Numbered from the stretch's first letter, positions 18,667 through 28,095 are shown. The stretch is DNA of 64,000 bases from Piscirickettsiaceae bacterium (GCA_024685995.1 JAIBDY010000003.1:20189-84188), one strand, 5' to 3'. Translations and numbers: made by a program. The notes: a model not told the origin generated them from the sequence alone.

Positions 18667-18690
18667 ATGTATAGTCAATGGCTTGAGTGT
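18647..18690. terminator. 18-bp perfect inverted repeat between convergent genes
   Basis: ACACTCAAGCCATTGACT (18647-18664) is exactly complementary to 18673-18690, with an 8-base loop. It overlaps the last codons of the lipoprotein gene and lies 12 bases from the end of the ferritin-like gene. It could be a bidirectional terminator, although neither arm is followed by a clear T-run. Confidence 0.6.
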
Positions 18691-18701
18691 TAATCGCTTC
18701 G

Positions 18702-18989
18702 TTATGAATGCGCTATTGGCGTATCGGTAAATAGGTAATCTTTTAGCTCTTTATCCATTCGTGGATCTTGACGGCGAATCCATTCAAGCACCATCGCGGC
18801 ATGTTCTTTCTCTTCGTCTCGATTGTGCGCCAAAATAGCTTTAAGCTCTTCGTTTTTACAGGCATCAACACGTTGGTTATACCAGTCTACGGCTTCAAGC
18901 TCTTCCATCAGCGAAGTAATCGCACGGTGCATGTCGCGCGTTTCATCGCTTAATTCATTAATCGGTTCGTGGTAACCTTCGTTAGACAT
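18702..18989 (-). CDS. Encapsulated-ferritin-like (EncFtn) protein
   Basis: The 95-residue protein matches my recollection of the EncFtn family (Rhodospirillum rubrum Rru_A0973): HRAITSLMEELEAVDWYNQRVDA followed by ELKAILAHNRDEEKEHAAMVLEW. The ferroxidase ligands appear as Glu30, Glu60 and His63, with entry-site Glu29, Glu32 and Trp36. EncFtn forms annular decamers that oxidise Fe2+ and normally feed an encapsulin shell. Here the chain stops at LFTDTPIAHS, without the C-terminal encapsulin-targeting extension, and no encapsulin gene is in the window. AAGGAGAG precedes the ATG. It lies 60 bases downstream of bioA on the same strand. Confidence 0.9.
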   Translation of the reverse strand: MSNEGYHEPINELSDETRDMHRAITSLMEELEAVDWYNQRVDACKNEELKAILAHNRDEEKEHAAMVLEWIRRQDPRMDKELKDYLFTDTPIAHS

Positions 18990-19049
18990 TGTGCTCTCCT
19001 TGTTAATAAGTCCGCTTTGTCATCATCATAACGCGTTCTTGCAATAGCT

Positions 19050-20351
19050 TTATAGCCATTTTTCAGTTAATGCACCAATTATGGTTCCGATGGCTGTCGT
19101 TAACTGTGACAATTCTTCGGACGTAATAATATAAGGCGGCATAATATAAATTAAGTTTCTAAAAGGTCTTATCCACACCCCTTGATCCACAATAAATGCA
19201 GGTAGCCAGTCCATGTCTTCCCACAACTCTTGTGTTAACTCGACAATCCCTATTGCCCCTTTGACTCTAACATCTTTGACCAAGGGTTGAGCTTGATACG
19301 GCATCAATTCAGCTAATAATTGTTGCTCTATTGTTTGGACTTGTTGTTGCCAATTCGATTCAGTCAAAATAGCTAAACTTTCGCAAGCTACGCGACAGGC
19401 CAATGGATTAGCCATAAAGGTCGGTCCATGCATTAAGACGCCCTTGCCATCCGCGCTGATACCTGTCGCGACCTTGTCGGTACACAGGGTCGCAGCCAAG
19501 GTCATATACCCCCCAGTCAACGCCTTGCCTAAACAAAGAATATCAGGACAAATGTTCGCTTGCTCATAAGCAAACAATGTCCCTGTTCGACCAAATCCTG
19601 TTGCGATCTCGTCTAAAATCAATAGCACATCATATTGGTCGCATAAGCGTCGTACTTGACGTAAATATTCCGGGCAATAGATCCGCATGCCGCCAGCACC
19701 TTGTACTAAGGGCTCAAGTATGACCGCGGCCAATTCCTGATGGTGGGTGGCTATCAGTTGTGTAAATGTTGCAATATCACCTTGTTGCCAATCTTCGTCG
19801 CGTTGACACGTTGGTGCCGGGGCAAAAAGCTGTCTTGCCAACACGTCTTCGAATAAATGATGCATGCCATTATCAGGGTCGCTCACTGACATCGCCCCAA
19901 AGGTATCCCCGTGATAACCATTTCGCACTGTCAACAATCGACGTTTTCCAGTCTGCCCCTGAGCAAACCAACATTGAATCGCCATCTTTATCGCAACTTC
20001 GACGGACACTGAACCAGAGTCAGCAAAAAAGACTTTTTGTAAGGGAGCAGCCGTGATGTCAACTAATTTACGCGCGAGATCAATCGCTGGCGCATGCGTT
20101 AACCCACCAAACATAACATGTGACATATCATCAATTTGTTGTTTTGCCGCCTGATTCAAACGAGGATGATTGTAACCATGAATCGTTGACCACCACGATG
20201 ACATGCCATCTACAATGTCACGACCATCTGCCAACCTTAACTTAACCCCCGCCGCTGACCTTACTTCATGCATCGGAACTGGTTTTATCACACTACTATA
20301 CGGGTGCCAGATATGATGAGCATCGAACAATAAATTATCTATATTTTCCAT
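19050..20351 (-). CDS. bioA: Adenosylmethionine-8-amino-7-oxononanoate aminotransferase
   Basis: BioA transfers the amino group of S-adenosylmethionine to KAPA to give DAPA in biotin synthesis. The 433-residue length is typical (429 in E. coli). Class III aminotransferase features are visible: IWHPYSSV near the N-terminus, the substrate loop MSSWWSTIHGYNHP, VFFADSGSVSVEVAIKMA, LILDEIATGFGRTG and the PLP lysine in CLGKALTGGYMTLA. The rest of the bio genes are not adjacent. It is divergent from the GCS2 ligase gene. Confidence 0.97.
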   Translation of the reverse strand: MENIDNLLFDAHHIWHPYSSVIKPVPMHEVRSAAGVKLRLADGRDIVDGMSSWWSTIHGYNHPRLNQAAKQQIDDMSHVMFGGLTHAPAIDLARKLVDITAAPLQKVFFADSGSVSVEVAIKMAIQCWFAQGQTGKRRLLTVRNGYHGDTFGAMSVSDPDNGMHHLFEDVLARQLFAPAPTCQRDEDWQQGDIATFTQLIATHHQELAAVILEPLVQGAGGMRIYCPEYLRQVRRLCDQYDVLLILDEIATGFGRTGTLFAYEQANICPDILCLGKALTGGYMTLAATLCTDKVATGISADGKGVLMHGPTFMANPLACRVACESLAILTESNWQQQVQTIEQQLLAELMPYQAQPLVKDVRVKGAIGIVELTQELWEDMDWLPAFIVDQGVWIRPFRNLIYIMPPYIITSEELSQLTTAIGTIIGALTEKWL

Positions 20352-20505
20352 GCGGCGATCATAACAGTGTTGCTAGATAATCTTTAACAAATTCATTCTT
20401 ATCTGCGCCATAATTCGATAGTGAAAAGCGCTTTCACATATTTAACTGACAATGTCACTATGCTATAACTATACGATAGAACGGTTTGGCTATATGGAGA
20501 ACATC

Positions 20506-21939
20506 ATGGGTCAAGAAATTTCTCAGTCACATTTTGATGCTGTAGATTTTGACCGCTTTCATCGCAAACTCACGTCGGAAACACAATTGCTCTCAGAATG
20601 GTTTCAAAGCCAGGCCTTAACGCCAACTAAGCTTATTGCTGGCTTAGAAATTGAAGCTTGGTTAATCGACAAAAACATGCGGCCCGCCCCAATCAATGAG
20701 CACTATTTAGCAACGATAGATGAGCCTTTAGCCAGTGCTGAGCTAGCTAAATTTAATATTGAGCTTAATACCCACCCGTTGGCTATTGAGGACACAATGC
20801 TGAGCCAGCTACATCAGCAATTACAAGACACTTGGCATAATGCTGCCAGCCATGCTGAAGCATTACGAAGTTCTCTGATCATGATTGGGATTCTACCGAC
20901 ATTATTGCCTACTGATTTAACGATAAAAAACATGTCTGATTTAAATCGTTACCGGGCGTTAAACGAGCAAATTTTGGCCACGCAGGATTATGGCATTCAT
21001 CTCAATATCACGGGTGAAGAACACCTTGATTTATATCACGATGATATTATGATGGAATCGGCTACCACCTCTCTGCAATTGCACACCAAAGTCCCACCTG
21101 CCGACGCACACCATTATTATAATGCTGCTATTATTGCTTCTGCCCCGATGGTGGCTGTTTGTGCTAATTCACCATATTTATTTAACAAGAACCTTTGGCA
21201 TGAATCGCGCATCGCTTTATTTGAACAAGCTGTGGATATCGGTGGCTATAATGGTGCCTCGCAAGGCCCTGTCAAGCGCGTCAGTTTTGGAACCGGTTAC
21301 GCTAGGCACTCTCTCATCGAGTGCTTTGAAGAGAATCTGGCGCACTTTCCTATATTACTGCCCGAGAACTTAGATACCCACTCTGATAGTTTCGCCCACT
21401 TAAAACTTCACAATGGCACAATTTGGCGCTGGAATCGTCCTCTAATTGGCACCAGCGAGGATGGACAGCCTCATGTTCGTATCGAACATCGTACGCCAGC
21501 TTCCGGTCCAACATTGATCGATACCGTCGCCAATGCCGCCTTTTATTTTGGCTTAACAAAAAACTTAACTGACCTGTCTATTCACGATAGTTTGCCACTG
21601 CCATTCAGTCATGCACGCGATAATTTTTATCGGGCTGCACGCTATGGCCTGAATGCACATATTAGCTGGTTTAATGACAAGCGCCAGCGCTTGCATCAAT
21701 TAATTTTAGCGGATTGTCTTCCACGAGCTCAGGCTGGGCTTGACGCCCTAGGCATTGCAGTTGATGAAAGTGAATATTATTTAAACATCATCAAACAACG
21801 CGTAGACAGTGGGCAAACTGGGAGCCAATGGCAAAGGCAATTTATGCAAAAATATCCTAATGACTTTGTGGCCTTAACCGAACAATACCTTTGCCATCAG
21901 CAACAAAACCGCCCTGTCAGTGAATGGACTTTATCATGA
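20506..21939 (+). CDS. GCS2-family glutamate-cysteine ligase-like enzyme
   Basis: The 477-residue protein belongs to the GCS2 carboxylate-amine ligase family. The metal/ATP-binding GLEIEAWLID and FNIELNTHPL motifs are near the N-terminus, GIHLNI in the middle and VRIEHRTPASGPTLIDTVANAAF later. Family members ligate glutamate to an amine such as cysteine, but this member's substrates are unknown. ATG 20506, five bases after TGGAGA, is preferred over ATG 20452. Its stop overlaps the start of the M14 hydrolase gene (ATGA), so the two are translationally coupled and probably act on one compound. Confidence 0.85.
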   Translation: MGQEISQSHFDAVDFDRFHRKLTSETQLLSEWFQSQALTPTKLIAGLEIEAWLIDKNMRPAPINEHYLATIDEPLASAELAKFNIELNTHPLAIEDTMLSQLHQQLQDTWHNAASHAEALRSSLIMIGILPTLLPTDLTIKNMSDLNRYRALNEQILATQDYGIHLNITGEEHLDLYHDDIMMESATTSLQLHTKVPPADAHHYYNAAIIASAPMVAVCANSPYLFNKNLWHESRIALFEQAVDIGGYNGASQGPVKRVSFGTGYARHSLIECFEENLAHFPILLPENLDTHSDSFAHLKLHNGTIWRWNRPLIGTSEDGQPHVRIEHRTPASGPTLIDTVANAAFYFGLTKNLTDLSIHDSLPLPFSHARDNFYRAARYGLNAHISWFNDKRQRLHQLILADCLPRAQAGLDALGIAVDESEYYLNIIKQRVDSGQTGSQWQRQFMQKYPNDFVALTEQYLCHQQQNRPVSEWTLS

Positions 21940-22952
21940 AGAGCAGTCGAGTGATGCAGCTCCATGCGATACCTAAAGGTCTTTTAGAATCTTCGCCTAA
22001 AGACTTACAAACCATATTAACTGAACCGACATTAATTCATTTAAACGGGGTGCAGACAAAACCTCTCTTTATCTCTGTGCTTTTACATGGCAATGAACCA
22101 ACTGGATTTTTAGCCGTTCAAGCGTTACTAAAAAAATATCAAGACCGCCCCTTGCCGCGCGCCCTTTCCATCTTTTTTGGCAATATCACAGCGGCACACA
22201 AAGGCGTTCGGCGGCTTGACGGCCAAGCTGATTACAATCGAATTTGGCCCGGTACGCTATTGGCCGAATGCCCTGAGACACAGATGGCAAGTGATATTGT
22301 GGCCATCATGACGCAAAAATCACTGTTTGCCAGTATTGATATTCACAACAATACGGGGCTTAACCCGCATTACAGTTGTATCAATAAACTAGAAGCACAG
22401 TTTTTACAATTAGCGACTTTATTTGGCCGTTTTGTAGTGTATTTCACAAGACCCAAAGGCGTGCAATCTGCTGCTTTTGCTGAACATTGCCCTGCTGTAA
22501 CATTGGAATGTGGCCGTCCAGGACAACAATATGGTGTCGATCATGCATTGGAATTTATTGAAAGTTGCTTAAATCTCACTGCCTTGCCAGATCACCCCGT
22601 ACATCAGCAGGATATTGACTTATTCCATACCGTGGCACAAGTGTGTGTGCACAATGATGTCGACTTTAGCTTTCACCGCCAAGATGCGGACTTGTTACTG
22701 AATGAAGATTTAGAAACACTGAATTTCACTGAAATTCCTACCGGCACCGTATTTGGACGAGCTCAACATAATTTCAACTCGCCAGTTATTGCTAAAAATG
22801 AGGATGGCTTAATCGTTACCGACCGATTTTTCTCTGTTCAGCATGGTCGCTTGACCATTAATCGCCCCACAATGCCATCAATGTTAACTTTAGATGAAAA
22901 GGTCATCAAGCAAGATTGTTTATGCTATCTAATGGAGAGGTTGACGATATAA
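21936..22952 (+). CDS. M14-family succinylglutamate desuccinylase/aspartoacylase-like hydrolase
   Basis: The 338-residue protein has zinc-carboxypeptidase features of the AstE/AspA branch: LHGNEPTGFLAVQALL (metal-binding His and Glu), then RLDGQADYNRIWPG, SIDIHNNTGLNPHYSCI (third metal His) and VTLECGRPGQ. It would hydrolyse an N-acyl amino acid or amide. The start ATG overlaps the preceding stop codon, so it is coupled to the GCS2 ligase. A start at 21924 is possible but would overlap the ligase reading frame more deeply. The physiological substrate is unknown. Confidence 0.87.
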   Translation: MKSSRVMQLHAIPKGLLESSPKDLQTILTEPTLIHLNGVQTKPLFISVLLHGNEPTGFLAVQALLKKYQDRPLPRALSIFFGNITAAHKGVRRLDGQADYNRIWPGTLLAECPETQMASDIVAIMTQKSLFASIDIHNNTGLNPHYSCINKLEAQFLQLATLFGRFVVYFTRPKGVQSAAFAEHCPAVTLECGRPGQQYGVDHALEFIESCLNLTALPDHPVHQQDIDLFHTVAQVCVHNDVDFSFHRQDADLLLNEDLETLNFTEIPTGTVFGRAQHNFNSPVIAKNEDGLIVTDRFFSVQHGRLTINRPTMPSMLTLDEKVIKQDCLCYLMERLTI

Positions 22953-22963
22953 GATATCGCTTA

Positions 22964-23290
22964 TTACTTGGTCGTGCTGAAACTTTCCCCACAACCACAA
23001 GCAGAAACGACGTTTGGATTATTAAATTTAAAGCTCTGGTTCAAGCCTTCTTTCACAAAATCCAACTCCATATCATCTAAAATTGGGAAGCTTTTGGGGT
23101 CGACAACAACTTTGACATCCTCTACTTCAATCACAACATCATCGGCAGCGACCGATTCGGCATAATCCAAGGCATAGCTGTAGCCAGAACAGCCACTTTC
23201 TGTCACACCAATACGCAAACCAACACCAGAGCCCCGTTTTTCAACGATATCTCTAATTCGGTTAACGGCTGATTCTGTTAATGTAATCAT
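22964..23290 (-). CDS. iscA: Iron-sulfur cluster assembly carrier IscA
   Basis: A-type carrier of 108 residues with the three conserved cysteines at positions 34 (SGCSGYSY), 98 and 100 (CGCGESF). The segment DFVKEGLNQSFKFNNPNV matches IscA more closely than ErpA or SufA. It receives clusters and passes them to target proteins. It follows iscR by nine bases, whereas in the usual operon iscS and iscU lie between them; these are absent here. Confidence 0.93.
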   Translation of the reverse strand: MITLTESAVNRIRDIVEKRGSGVGLRIGVTESGCSGYSYALDYAESVAADDVVIEVEDVKVVVDPKSFPILDDMELDFVKEGLNQSFKFNNPNVVSACGCGESFSTTK

Positions 23291-23299
23291 ATTTATAGT

Positions 23300-23749
23300 T
23301 TATGCCATTTCAAAGTTAATCACTTTCTCGCCAGCCTGATGGCTATTTTGATGGTTTTTCACCACCTCTCCTAAAGTGATGCCCGCTAAATAGGATTTGA
23401 TTTGTTCACTCAAACTTTGCCAAATATCATGGCTAAGACAGTGTTCCTCGCCATTACAGTTGCCTTTACCTTCACAACGCGTGGTATCGACTTTTTCATC
23501 GACCGCTGAGATCACATCTAATATCGTGACTTTATCAGCAGGGCGACTTAAACGATAACCACCGCCAGGCCCTCGAGAACTGCTCACTAGACCATCACGG
23601 CGTAAATGGGCAAATAATTGTTCTAGATAAGATAAGGAAATCCCTTGACGATCCGAAATATCCGCTAACGTAATTGGACGAATGCCATAGTTCAAGCTTA
23701 GATCCAACATGGCGGTAACTGCGTAACGCCCTTTTGTAGTAAGACGCAT
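23300..23749 (-). CDS. iscR: Fe-S cluster-sensing transcriptional regulator IscR
   Basis: The 149-residue Rrf2-family regulator has an N-terminal winged helix ([17 protein letters not shown], then [28 protein letters not shown]) and cluster ligands Cys92, Cys98, Cys104 with His107, the same numbering as E. coli IscR. Holo-IscR represses type 1 sites and relieves repression when clusters are scarce. A near-perfect type 1 site lies 40 bases upstream, so autoregulation is very likely. Only iscA follows in the operon. Confidence 0.97.
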   Translation of the reverse strand: MRLTTKGRYAVTAMLDLSLNYGIRPITLADISDRQGISLSYLEQLFAHLRRDGLVSSSRGPGGGYRLSRPADKVTILDVISAVDEKVDTTRCEGKGNCNGEEHCLSHDIWQSLSEQIKSYLAGITLGEVVKNHQNSHQAGEKVINFEMA

Positions 23750-23788
23750 ATAAAAACCCTCTTATCATGTTTATATAATGATTTTTAC

Positions 23789-23813
23789 ATACCCGACTAT
23801 TCTAGTCAACTAT
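23789..23813. promoter_or_regulatory. Type 1 IscR operator
   Basis: This 25-base palindromic site matches the type 1 IscR consensus (ATASYYGACTRWWWYAGTCRRSTAT) at 24 of 25 positions; only the third W is C. It lies 40-64 bases before the iscR start codon and touches the cysE stop codon, so it should control an iscR-iscA promoter. Confidence 0.9.
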
Positions 23814-24601
23814 TCCTCAGCGTCTTTTTTACCTGTTTCTTTCTGTAACTCACAGTCCGCAAGGTTCGGCATTTTAACATTCGGGATCTCGCCGCCGAGT
23901 TGATGAATTGTGTCGCACAAGTTGTCCATACGCTTATCCATGGCATGGATATGCTCTATCAAACCATGAATAGCCGTTGCCACGGGATCCAATGTTCCAC
24001 TAGAGGTGCCATAGGCATCAAAACCCACCGCTTGAGCGAGTTTTTGCTTTTGCTTCTGATCTTCGCTTAAAGTGCTTTTAACAATACGCCCCGGTACGCC
24101 GACTACAGTTTGGTCCGCCAAAACATCTTTGGTGACAACAGCGTTAGAGCCGATACGCGCCCCATCATGTAGCGTTATTGGCCCTAGTACTTTTGCTCCA
24201 GCGCCGACAACAATATTATTCCCCAATGTTGGATGCCGTTTACCCTCTTTCCACGAGGTACCGCCCAACGTTACGCCATGATAGAGTGTGCAATCATCAC
24301 CAATTTCAGCTGTCTCGCCTATCACCACGCCCATCCCATGATCGATAAAGAACCGGCGACCAATCTTCGCGGCTGGGTGAATTTCAATCCCTGTCAACAA
24401 GCGGTTAAACATAGATAAGAATCGTGCAAGCCACTTAATCTCATGTTGCCATAACCAATGGCTTAAGCGATGCCATTGAATCGCGTGGACCCCCGGATAG
24501 GTGGTGACAATTTCAAAAACATTCCTAGCAGCAGGATCACGATCAAAAACACAGCAGATATCTTCCTTGATACGCTGCCAAACACTTATTTTGTCTGTCA
24601 T
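23810..24601 (-). CDS. cysE: Serine O-acetyltransferase
   Basis: The 263-residue protein makes O-acetylserine from serine and acetyl-CoA, the first step to cysteine. It shows the left-handed beta-helix hexapeptide repeats of the EpsC/CysE group: the segments [20 protein letters not shown] and [18 protein letters not shown], then [20 protein letters not shown]. The start overlaps the trmJ stop by four bases. Its neighbour iscR and the isolated cysM at 36.6 kb suggest a link to sulfur supply for Fe-S clusters. Confidence 0.96.
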   Translation of the reverse strand: MTDKISVWQRIKEDICCVFDRDPAARNVFEIVTTYPGVHAIQWHRLSHWLWQHEIKWLARFLSMFNRLLTGIEIHPAAKIGRRFFIDHGMGVVIGETAEIGDDCTLYHGVTLGGTSWKEGKRHPTLGNNIVVGAGAKVLGPITLHDGARIGSNAVVTKDVLADQTVVGVPGRIVKSTLSEDQKQKQKLAQAVGFDAYGTSSGTLDPVATAIHGLIEHIHAMDKRMDNLCDTIHQLGGEIPNVKMPNLADCELQKETGKKDAEE

Positions 24602-25332
24602 TGAGAGTCCCCTTTGCCATTTTCTGCTGCACGTAGAATACCATGCAGTATTTGTAATTCGTTGCGGTCAAGGTCGGCTCGATTAAATAATCGTCTTAAG
24701 CGCCGCATCAGATTCTTCGGGTTATTTGGATCTAAAAAGCCAATCGCCATTAAACTTTGTTCAAAATGCGTATATAAATGTTCTAAGTCGCTGGCACTAA
24801 TAGGCTCCCGCGCTTCACCAATCCGGCCGAAGGTAATAGTTGGATTAAAACGCATTTTGAGCTCATAAGCAAAAACTTGCACCGCAGCAGCCAAATTTAA
24901 TGAGCTATATTCCACATTTGCTGGGATATTGATTAAATGTTGACACCGATCAAGTTCATCATTCGATAAGCCGGAATGTTCCCGACCAAATAGAATAGCC
25001 ACTTGCGTATCATCTTGGTATTTCTGGATTTGTTGAACTGCTTGTTGCGGATCAACAACCGGTACTGGTAAATGGCGTAACCGCGCACTCATACCAAAGA
25101 CTTGTTGGCAACCCGCTATCGCAGACGGTAAATCATCATGAACAACAGCCTTGGCTAACACATCATCCGCACCAGAAGCCCTAGCAGTTGCCTCAGCATT
25201 TGGATAATGCAATGGCGAAACCAAGTGAAGATTGGATAACCCCATTGTTTTCATTGCCCGCGCAGCTGCACCGATATTGCCTGGATGGGTCGTACCGACC
25301 AGAACGAAGCGGATATTATCTAATGTATTCAT
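24598..25332 (-). CDS. trmJ: tRNA (cytidine/uridine-32-2'-O)-methyltransferase TrmJ
   Basis: SPOUT-class methyltransferase of 244 residues. N-terminal [34 protein letters not shown] and the knot region [48 protein letters not shown] are diagnostic. It methylates the 2'-OH of position 32 in several tRNAs. The start overlaps queA by four bases, forming queA-trmJ-cysE. A shift to another SPOUT member such as TrmL is unlikely given the extended C-terminus ([24 protein letters not shown]). Confidence 0.95.
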   Translation of the reverse strand: MNTLDNIRFVLVGTTHPGNIGAAARAMKTMGLSNLHLVSPLHYPNAEATARASGADDVLAKAVVHDDLPSAIAGCQQVFGMSARLRHLPVPVVDPQQAVQQIQKYQDDTQVAILFGREHSGLSNDELDRCQHLINIPANVEYSSLNLAAAVQVFAYELKMRFNPTITFGRIGEAREPISASDLEHLYTHFEQSLMAIGFLDPNNPKNLMRRLRRLFNRADLDRNELQILHGILRAAENGKGDSQ

Positions 25333-26360
25333 TGTGAATCCCGAGTCAAGAACATGGCATCACCATAACTAAAAAAGCGGTATTGCTGTTCAATCGCATG
25401 TTGATAAGCGGCGAGGATATTGTCCTTACCCGCAAACGCAGACACCAACATGAGTAACGTTGATTCAGACAAATGAAAATTTGTAATCAGTGCATCCACA
25501 GAATGAAATTGATAGCCTGGGTAGATAAAAATATCGGTTTCGCCATTATATGGTTGAATCTCGCCAGATTGTGAAGCACTTTCTAACGCTCTCACACTGG
25601 TTGTGCCAACCGCGATGACGCGCCCCCCTTTGGCTCTCGTGGTCGCGATTTGGTCGCACACCTGTTGTGACACGTCCATCCGCTCTGAATGCATTTGATG
25701 GGTCTCCACATCTTCTACTCTCACCGGTTGGAAAGTCCCCGCGCCAACGTGTAATGTCACTTCAGCGGTGGCAACCCCTTTTGCGCTTAAAGCTTCCAAC
25801 AACGGTTTATCAAAATGTAAGCCAGCTGTGGGGGCTGCGACGGCACCAATGTGTTGGGCATACACTGTCTGATACCTTTCTAAATCTGACGATGAGACAT
25901 CTCGCTCGATATAAGGTGGCAGCGGTAAACGACCATATTGTTGTAACAAATCTGTGACCGTATTCGCGTGGTGAAAGTACAATTCAAATAACGCCCCTTG
26001 CCTTGCTAATACTTCAACGTCTAACTTATCTTCCATCAGAAGATGGCGGTTTGGCCCGGGTGACTTACTACTGCGTACGTGTGCCAAAACGCGATGCTGA
26101 TCTAGCACCCGTTCTACCAACACCTCAACCTTGCCACCGCTGTCTTTTTGACCCAATAAGCGCGCAGGTATGACCTTCGTGTTATTAAAGACTAATAAAT
26201 CATCAGGTCTTAACAATGTCATTAAGTTGGTAAATTGTAAGTCCTGTATATCTCCCGTCAGTCCATCTAATGCCAATAACCGACTTGCGGTTCTATCGGC
26301 TGTTGGAAATTGGGCAATCAGCTCGGGGGGAATATCAAATTGGAAGTCAGTCAGTTTCAT
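25329..26360 (-). CDS. queA: S-adenosylmethionine:tRNA ribosyltransferase-isomerase
   Basis: QueA transfers and isomerises the ribose of SAM to 7-aminomethyl-7-deazaguanine in tRNA to make epoxyqueuosine. The 343 residues match the family (about 350). It begins [19 protein letters not shown] and includes [56 protein letters not shown] and the C-terminal [21 protein letters not shown]. The promoter region is shared with tRNA-Leu in the divergent gap. Confidence 0.98.
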   Translation of the reverse strand: MKLTDFQFDIPPELIAQFPTADRTASRLLALDGLTGDIQDLQFTNLMTLLRPDDLLVFNNTKVIPARLLGQKDSGGKVEVLVERVLDQHRVLAHVRSSKSPGPNRHLLMEDKLDVEVLARQGALFELYFHHANTVTDLLQQYGRLPLPPYIERDVSSSDLERYQTVYAQHIGAVAAPTAGLHFDKPLLEALSAKGVATAEVTLHVGAGTFQPVRVEDVETHQMHSERMDVSQQVCDQIATTRAKGGRVIAVGTTSVRALESASQSGEIQPYNGETDIFIYPGYQFHSVDALITNFHLSESTLLMLVSAFAGKDNILAAYQHAIEQQYRFFSYGDAMFLTRDSQ

Positions 26361-26490
26361 CCCGAGATCATAACAAACTCACTTCATTTTTCATCCATTG
26401 TATTGCATTATTGTTTGTCTAAAATGCGTTAAGACCTGATATCACGAGATGTATCGTAAATTAATACTTCCATAATGGCGTTGGGATCGC

Positions 26491-26496
26491 TATAAT
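26491..26496 (+). promoter_or_regulatory. Candidate -10 element for tRNA-Leu
   Basis: A perfect TATAAT lies 15 bases before the 5' end of the mature tRNA, followed by a short leader that would be trimmed. A matching -35 at the right distance is weak, so the call rests on the -10 alone. Confidence 0.5.
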
Positions 26497-26511
26497 TCTG
26501 AGCTTGAATTT

Positions 26512-26596
26512 GCCGGGGTGGCGGAACTGGTAGACGCGCTGGATTCAAAATCCAGTTACTTCGGTAGTGTCGGTTCGATTCCGACCCTCGGTACCA
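26512..26596 (+). tRNA. tRNA-Leu (anticodon CAA)
   Basis: The 85-nt cloverleaf has acceptor GCCGGGG pairing with CCTCGGT (two G-U pairs), a D-arm with GGCGGAACTGGTAGACGC, anticodon stem CTGGA/TCCAG around the loop TTCAAAA (anticodon CAA, codon UUG), a long variable arm typical of class II tRNAs, the T-loop GGTTCGATTCC, and an encoded CCA end. Confidence 0.96.
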
Positions 26597-26800
26597 AATT
26601 CAAGTTACATTCCTTTCAAGCCTACTTCCAAACTCAATCTCTCCTCATAAAGCGGCCACAAAATATTGACTGGCAGACATAAAAAGTGAACTCAATCACT
26701 TAATATCATCGTATTTCGTGTCATCATATTTTCCCAATGTATTTCACCCACACAAGACTAGATTAATCGTAGGAATCTAGACAAGGAATAAGGCCGAAAG

Positions 26801-28042
26801 ATGGAAAGAAATGAAGCAATGTCTTTAGTTGTCAAACTTCTAAGCATGATGTTAGAACAAGGTGGATCGGACTTATTCATTACCGCAGGCTTCCCACCAG
26901 CAATAAAAGTCAAATGCATCATGACACCGCTCTCACAACACCCCCTTTCTGCTGATGATGCACAAGCCATCACGCAGAGTGTCATGAATGATAAGCAACT
27001 CAAACAATTTGATGCGACCAAGGAGTGTAATTTCGCCATTTCACCTGCTGGGCTTGGTCGTTTTCGAGTTAATGCTTATGTACAGCAAGGGATGCAAGGT
27101 TTAGTGGTTCGTGTCATTGCCTCCAAAATTCCTAACCTTGATGACTTTGGACTACCTGCTATTTTGAAAGATATTATTATGGCTAAGAATGGCTTAGTCG
27201 TCATGGTCGGCGGCACCGGCTCAGGTAAGTCAACCACGATGGCAGCAATGCTTGACCATCGAAATGAACACAGCTACGGCCATATTATCACGGTGGAAGA
27301 TCCCATCGAATATGTCCACCCCCATAAAAATTGCATTATGATGCAGCGTGAAGTAGGTGTGGATACCGATGGCTGGGAAGAAGCATTGCATAACACCCTT
27401 CGTCAAGCGCCAGATGTCATTGTGTTAGGTGAAATTCGTGATAAAAAAATCATGGATTTTGGTGTCGAGTTTGCTCAGACGGGCCATTTAGCCTTAGCGA
27501 CATTGCATGCCAATAATGCTAACCAAGCCATCGATCGAATCCTTGGCTTTTTCCCATCAGAAAAACAAGCTAAATTAATGCAAGATATTTCGTTAAACTT
27601 ACGCGCCATCATTTCCCAAAGGTTGATTAGGACTGTCGATGGAGAACGTTGTGCAGCGATTGAGATTTTGATCAATACTCCTTTAGTTACTGACCTTATT
27701 GCTCGGGGTGATATTTCTGGCATCAAGGCTGTCATGGCCAAATCTCGCGAAATCGGCATGCAAACATTTGATCAGGCTATCTTTGATCTCTATCAAGCTG
27801 GCAGAATCAGCTATGACGAAGCCTTACGAAATGCAGACTCTGTCAACGAAGTTCGGCTCAAAATCAAACTCGCTAAAGAACATAATGACGAAGATGTTAA
27901 CAATGACCATGATGTCGGCTTAGACACCGATTCACACGAGTCTAATCGCGACAACCAAGCGACACGCCCTGTCAGTGTGGGTTTATCCCTAATGCCTGAT
28001 GACGATGACGATGACGATGACGATGATGACCGCGCTAAGTAA
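26801..28042 (+). CDS. PilU-like type IV pilus retraction ATPase
   Basis: The 413-residue ATPase of the PilT/PilU family powers type IV pilus retraction as a hexamer. The N-terminal domain starts SLVVKLLSMMLEQGGSDLFITAG, Walker A is GGTGSGKST (137-145), followed by HIITVEDPIEYVH, APDVIVLGEIRD and the His box TGHLALATLHANN. The sequence reads closer to PilU than PilT (GGSDLFITAG, ALRNADSVNEVR). The tail after about residue 370 is acidic and disordered, ending in eleven Asp encoded by GATGAC repeats. It is followed 53 bases later by a second PilU-like gene. Confidence 0.93.
   Translation: MERNEAMSLVVKLLSMMLEQGGSDLFITAGFPPAIKVKCIMTPLSQHPLSADDAQAITQSVMNDKQLKQFDATKECNFAISPAGLGRFRVNAYVQQGMQGLVVRVIASKIPNLDDFGLPAILKDIIMAKNGLVVMVGGTGSGKSTTMAAMLDHRNEHSYGHIITVEDPIEYVHPHKNCIMMQREVGVDTDGWEEALHNTLRQAPDVIVLGEIRDKKIMDFGVEFAQTGHLALATLHANNANQAIDRILGFFPSEKQAKLMQDISLNLRAIISQRLIRTVDGERCAAIEILINTPLVTDLIARGDISGIKAVMAKSREIGMQTFDQAIFDLYQAGRISYDEALRNADSVNEVRLKIKLAKEHNDEDVNNDHDVGLDTDSHESNRDNQATRPVSVGLSLMPDDDDDDDDDDDRAK
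27998..28030 (+). repeat. GATGAC hexanucleotide tract encoding poly-Asp
   Basis: GAT and GAC codons alternate: four GATGAC units, then GATGATGAC, encoding eleven consecutive Asp at the C-terminus of the first PilU-like ATPase. Slippage in six- or three-base steps would alter tract length without frameshift. Confidence 0.9.
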
Positions 28043-28095
28043 ATGACGCATCGGTACTGAGTGAGTACTTATCTGAATATTAAGTGAGACTATAA

